Of a DNA stretch of 64,000 bases, positions 60,726 through 64,000 are shown piece by piece. The translations under genes and the position numbers were made by a program. Every line of letters starts with the position of its first letter. Positions within the stretch are counted from its first letter, which is position 1. Source of the DNA: Chloroflexota bacterium (GTDB lineage Bacteria; Chloroflexota; UBA11872); assembly GCA_026708035.1 (NCBI GenBank), contig JAPOVQ010000019.1, positions 1-64,000 on the forward strand, read 5' to 3'. The notes under the pieces are model-generated. The model searched no databases, had not been told where the DNA came from, and saw nothing but the letters and a program-made list of their open reading frames with translations.

Positions 60726-62501
60726 GTGAACGCCGCCGAAGTCCTCGTCGACGCGCTCGAACGCCACGGCGTGCGCTATGTCTTCGGCATTCCGGGACAC
60801 GGCAACACCAACATCCTGGACGCCATTCACGGCTCCGATCAGATCGACTTCATGCTCGTGCGCCACGAGCAGGCGGCGGCGCACATCGCCGACGGCTACG
60901 CCCGCGTCAGCGGTCACGTTGGCGTGTGCTGCTCGTCGGTGGGGCCGGGCGCGGCCAACATGATCATGGGCATCGCCACGGCCATGTCCACCTCCAGCCC
61001 GGTGCTGGCCATCGTGGGAGCGCCCATCCAGCGCTGGTACGGGCGCGGGCAGCTGCAGGAGACCTCGCGTCCGGACACGGCGCCGGCGGATCAGGCGTTC
61101 ATGCAGATGCTGCAACCCATCACCAAGCGCGTGTGGTCCATCGCCGACCCGCGCACGATTCCTACCGCCGTGCGCAAGGCGTTCACGGCGGCGCAGGTGG
61201 GGCGGCCGGGACCGGTTGGTCTGGAGATTCCCTGGGACCTGCAGGCGGCCGAGGTGGACACGCTGCCCGAGGATCCGGACCCGTTTCCGGCCCGGGCGCG
61301 GCCGCGGGCCGACGCCGAGCTGACCAACCGTGCGGCACAGCTCCTGATCGACGCGGAATTCCCCGTCATCATCGCCGGCAACGGCGCGCTCATTTCCGGC
61401 GCGGGCGAGGCCGTCACCGCGCTGGCCGAAAGCCTGGGCGCGGCCATCGCCTCCTCGTTCGTCTCCAAAGGCGTCGTGTCGGAGGACCACCCGCTGGCGG
61501 TGGGCATGGTCGGCTGGCTGGGTCATCCCGTGGCGCACGAGCTGATCCGCGAGCGCGCCGATTTGATCCTGGCGGTGGGCTATCGCTTTGCCGACGAGTC
61601 CACCAGTTGGTGGACCGAGGGCAAGCCCTTCGTGCCGCAAAACCGCATCGTCCAAATCGACATCGAGGCCCGCGAGATGGGCCGCGCCGGACCGATCGAG
61701 TTGGGGCTGGAGGGCGACGCGCTGGCGGTGGTCACCGACCTGCGCGAGGCCGTCGAACGTCTCGGCGGGCGGCCGTCCGCTGAGGCCGACGCCGCGCTGA
61801 TCCGCCGCGCCAAGGGCGCCTACTCGCTGGACCTAACCCCGCCCGACGCCACGCCCATGGAGCCGCTGCGGGTGGCCGAGCAGGTGCGGCGCGTGCTGCC
61901 CGACGACTCGATCATCTCCGTCGACACCGGCAACCACGCCCACTACTTCGCCGCCTTCTATCCCATTCGCGCCGGCGGGCGCTTCCTGAATCCGGGCGGC
62001 TGGACGCCGATGGGTTGGGGTCCCACGGCCATCATCGGCGCCAAGCTGGCCCAGCCCGACAAGGCCTGCGTGGCCGTCACCGGCGACGGCGGCTTCCTCA
62101 TGGTCAACCAGGAGGTGTCCACGGCGGTCGAGTGGGGCCTGCCCGTGGTCTGGCTGGTCTTCAACAACTCCTCGCTGGCCGCCATCCGGGACGGCCAGAT
62201 GGCCGACTTCGGCGGGCGCATCATCGGCACCGAGTACAGCGTCGAGGTGGACTATGCGGAGCTCGGGCGCACCCTGGGCGGCGAAGGCGTGCGCGTGACC
62301 CGCCACGACGAGGTCGAGGACGCCATTCGCTGGGCGCTGGATTGCGGCAAACCGTGCGTGGTGGACCTGGTGGTCGCCGCCGACGCCGTGCGACCGCCCA
62401 TCGCCGGCGCGTGGTACGAGCCCGGCCGCTCCGAGCCGGCCCCCATGCCGCGCGGCTCCGAGGTGCGATACTCGGCGCCCCAACCCGAGGAATCGGCCTG
62501 A
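60726..62501 (+). CDS. Thiamine-pyrophosphate-dependent enzyme (acetolactate-synthase-like)
   Basis: This gene encodes 591 residues. The PYR domain has the catalytic Glu in LVRHEQAAAHIADGYARVSG. A middle NAD/FAD-like domain follows (AELTNRAAQLLIDAEFPVII), then the PP domain with the TPP motif VAVTGDGGFLMVNQE and FNNSSLAAIRDGQ. This is the three-domain plan of acetolactate synthase, glyoxylate carboligase and IolD. No regulatory subunit is adjacent, and the coupled gene is a TIM-barrel isomerase, so catabolism of a sugar or cyclitol (IolD/IolE-like) is more likely than branched-chain synthesis. GTG 60726 is chosen because upstream sequence is repeats. Confidence 0.85.
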   Translation: MNAAEVLVDALERHGVRYVFGIPGHGNTNILDAIHGSDQIDFMLVRHEQAAAHIADGYARVSGHVGVCCSSVGPGAANMIMGIATAMSTSSPVLAIVGAPIQRWYGRGQLQETSRPDTAPADQAFMQMLQPITKRVWSIADPRTIPTAVRKAFTAAQVGRPGPVGLEIPWDLQAAEVDTLPEDPDPFPARARPRADAELTNRAAQLLIDAEFPVIIAGNGALISGAGEAVTALAESLGAAIASSFVSKGVVSEDHPLAVGMVGWLGHPVAHELIRERADLILAVGYRFADESTSWWTEGKPFVPQNRIVQIDIEAREMGRAGPIELGLEGDALAVVTDLREAVERLGGRPSAEADAALIRRAKGAYSLDLTPPDATPMEPLRVAEQVRRVLPDDSIISVDTGNHAHYFAAFYPIRAGGRFLNPGGWTPMGWGPTAIIGAKLAQPDKACVAVTGDGGFLMVNQEVSTAVEWGLPVVWLVFNNSSLAAIRDGQMADFGGRIIGTEYSVEVDYAELGRTLGGEGVRVTRHDEVEDAIRWALDCGKPCVVDLVVAADAVRPPIAGAWYEPGRSEPAPMPRGSEVRYSAPQPEESA

Positions 62502-63349
62502 TGCGGCGATTCAAGTACGCCTACAGCGCGCTGGTCTACTACGGCGAGGACATCGGCACGTCCATCGACCGCGTGGCGCGGTTCGGCTACGACGGCATCG
62601 AGCTCTTGGGCCAGCCCGAGACCTACGATGCGCCCGCCGTGCGGCGCCGGGTTTCCGACGCGGGCATTGCCGTCAGCTCGATCAGCTCGGTCATCAGCGC
62701 CGACCGCGACTTCGCCCATCCCGACCCGGAGATCCGCGCCAACGCCCTGGCCTACCTCAACTCGCTGACCGATCTGGCGGTTGACGTCGGCGCGCCGGTC
62801 ATCGTGGGACGCCCCAGCGCCTCGATGAAGCTGCTGCCGCTGGCCGACCCCGAGGACGAGTGGCGCTGGGCGGTGGACGGCCTGCGCGCCGCCGGGGAGT
62901 ACGCCGCCGAGCGCGGGGTGAGCGTGGCGCTGGAGTGCTGGACGCGCTTCGAGACCTACTTCCTCAACCGCCTGGAGCAAGCCGTCGAGCTTTGGGAAGC
63001 CATCGGCCTGACCAACGGCGGCGTCATGGGCGACACGTTTCACATGAACATCGAGGAATCGTCTCTCGGCGACGCCATCCGCCACGCCGGCCCGCACCTG
63101 GCGCACATGCACCTGGCCGACTCCAACCGGCTGCCGCCGGGCTACGGGCACGCCGACTTTCGCGAGGTGCTGCGGGCGCTCGACGAGGTGGACTACACCG
63201 GCTGGCTGGCGTTCGAACTGCTGCCCGACACCGCTGACCCCTTCACCGTCTTTCGCGCCGGCGGCCACGCCGACTTCTTCGACCGCTACACCCGCGACGC
63301 CATCACCCACATGCGTCGGCTCGAAGCCGAGCTAGGTGCCACAGACTGA
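62501..63349 (+). CDS. Sugar phosphate isomerase/epimerase-type TIM barrel
   Basis: This gene encodes 282 residues: DRVARFGYDGIELLGQPETY, GVSVALECWTRFETYFLNRL (Glu), GVMGDTFHMNIEESSLGDAI (Asp, His), LAHMHLADSNRLPPGYG and WLAFELLPD (Glu). This is the metal-binding pattern of the AP endonuclease 2 family (IolE, tagatose epimerase). Its ATG overlaps the stop of the TPP enzyme (TGATG), so the two act in one pathway. Confidence 0.88.
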   Translation: MRRFKYAYSALVYYGEDIGTSIDRVARFGYDGIELLGQPETYDAPAVRRRVSDAGIAVSSISSVISADRDFAHPDPEIRANALAYLNSLTDLAVDVGAPVIVGRPSASMKLLPLADPEDEWRWAVDGLRAAGEYAAERGVSVALECWTRFETYFLNRLEQAVELWEAIGLTNGGVMGDTFHMNIEESSLGDAIRHAGPHLAHMHLADSNRLPPGYGHADFREVLRALDEVDYTGWLAFELLPDTADPFTVFRAGGHADFFDRYTRDAITHMRRLEAELGATD

Positions 63350-63493
63350 GCCGAGGGCCATTCGCGTAATGAGATTGGTGCGCATCCCGTCCGTCATTCC
63401 GGCGGAGGCCGGAATCCGGGCCCAACGAACCTGGCGCCATGGCGTGAGAGCGCGGCAGGCAGCCTACAGCCAGCAGCGAAATCTCGAGCAGCA

Positions 63494-64000
63494 ATGGCGT
63501 CAGACCCCCTAACCCGCACCGCCTCGGAACTCACCGCGGATCTGCTGCAACTAGGCCTGCCGCGCGGGGGCCTGGTGATGTTCCACAGCTCGTTGCGCAG
63601 CATCGGCACGGTCGAAGGCGCGGCGGACACGGTGGTCGACGCGTTGCTGGCGGTGATTGGACCCGACGGCACGCTCGTCGCGCCCACCTTCACCGGCCAA
63701 TACCACGAGCCGGGCTTCGTCTTCGACCCGGCGGAGACGCCGGTCACCACCGGCGCCATTCCCAACCACTTCTTCCGCCGCCCGGAGGCGCGCCGCACGG
63801 TCCACATCGTGCAGACCGTAGCCGCCATCGGGCCGCTGCGCGACACGATCATCGACGCCGGCGGCGATGACGGCTGGGACGCGCAGCCGTGTATGCGCGC
63901 GATCTTCGACCTCGACGGGTGGTTCCTGCTGCTGGGCGTGCCCTATCAGAGCCTGACCGCGGGCCACTTCCTGGAGCAGGAGATCGGGTCTCACCGCCGC
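63494..64000 (+). CDS. AAC(3)-like acetyltransferase (cut by window end)
   Basis: The 169 codons visible from ATG 63494 have no stop. The sequence GGLVMFHSSLRSIGTVEGAA, then LLAVIGPDGTLVAPTFTGQY and PVTTGAIPNHFFRRPEARRT, is the antibiotic N-acetyltransferase (AAC(3)) family. The family uses acetyl-CoA to modify an amino group; in environmental bacteria resistance is not established. About 100 residues should lie beyond the window. An ATTCCGGCGGAGGCCGGAAT repeat lies at about 63398-63417 upstream. Confidence 0.85.
   Translation, partial: MASDPLTRTASELTADLLQLGLPRGGLVMFHSSLRSIGTVEGAADTVVDALLAVIGPDGTLVAPTFTGQYHEPGFVFDPAETPVTTGAIPNHFFRRPEARRTVHIVQTVAAIGPLRDTIIDAGGDDGWDAQPCMRAIFDLDGWFLLLGVPYQSLTAGHFLEQEIGSHRR

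Overview
The window is high-GC bacterial chromosomal DNA. The gene content suggests a member of the Chloroflexota, possibly a marine or sponge-associated heterotroph: a GroEL with a GGM tail, solute-binding lipoproteins with EVPVE-type stalk repeats, several phytanoyl-CoA dioxygenase-like and sugar-isomerase TIM-barrel genes, leucine-rich-repeat lipoproteins and many short palindromic interspersed repeats. No rRNA or other taxonomic marker is present, so this placement is inference.

Layout. 0.2-3.4 kb: an M81 (MlrC-like) metallopeptidase gene and, upstream on the same strand, a tightly overlapped chain of two toxin-antitoxin pairs, each followed by a short piece resembling the N-terminus of a type I restriction subunit (HsdR). 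3.4-8 kb: a membrane protein, a thioredoxin-like lipoprotein, a DtxR-type regulator, a cluster of palindromic repeats and groEL. 8.1-13 kb: a dense, mostly uncharacterised block of small membrane proteins. A module of a 30-residue hydrophobic peptide, a GPIE peptide and a membrane-anchored protein occurs twice, and a separate divergent locus is duplicated with reciprocal decay. 13-17.5 kb: Rrf2 regulator, JAMM peptidase and LarE; a sensor histidine kinase; a 42-residue membrane peptide; a Phd/VapC pair.

17.5-31 kb is best read as an integrative island. Its right end is a tRNA-Gly(GCC) gene with a tyrosine integrase on the downstream side of the tRNA 3' end. Its left end is a 22-bp direct copy of that 3' end. 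It carries a histidine-phosphatase gene, a dioxygenase-like gene, a complete dipeptide/oligopeptide-type ABC transporter, a TIM-barrel isomerase and two Gfo/Idh/MocA oxidoreductases (one truncated), which together look like an uptake-and-catabolism cassette for an unknown small organic substrate.

31-45 kb: repeats, a helix-turn-helix regulator, and scattered carbohydrate/small-molecule genes (GH127-like and beta-propeller glycosidase-like proteins, PmoA-like protein, aldo/keto reductase, TIM-barrel isomerase, a second dioxygenase-like protein, two acetyltransferases, a DMT transporter, an APH-type kinase). 45-53.7 kb: three LRR lipoprotein genes built from seven cassettes, the first interrupted by an amber codon. 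53.7-64 kb: a MalK/UgpC-type ATPase, a third Phd/VapC pair, an SbcC/SbcD-like (YhaN/YhaO-type) pair, a TPP-dependent enzyme coupled to a TIM-barrel protein, and an AAC(3)-like acetyltransferase gene cut by the window end.

The best candidates for something undescribed are the micropeptide/membrane-protein modules at 8-11.3 kb, the toxin-antitoxin/HsdR-fragment chain at 1.7-3.3 kb and the cassette-built LRR proteins. Families were assigned by reading motifs, without database searches.
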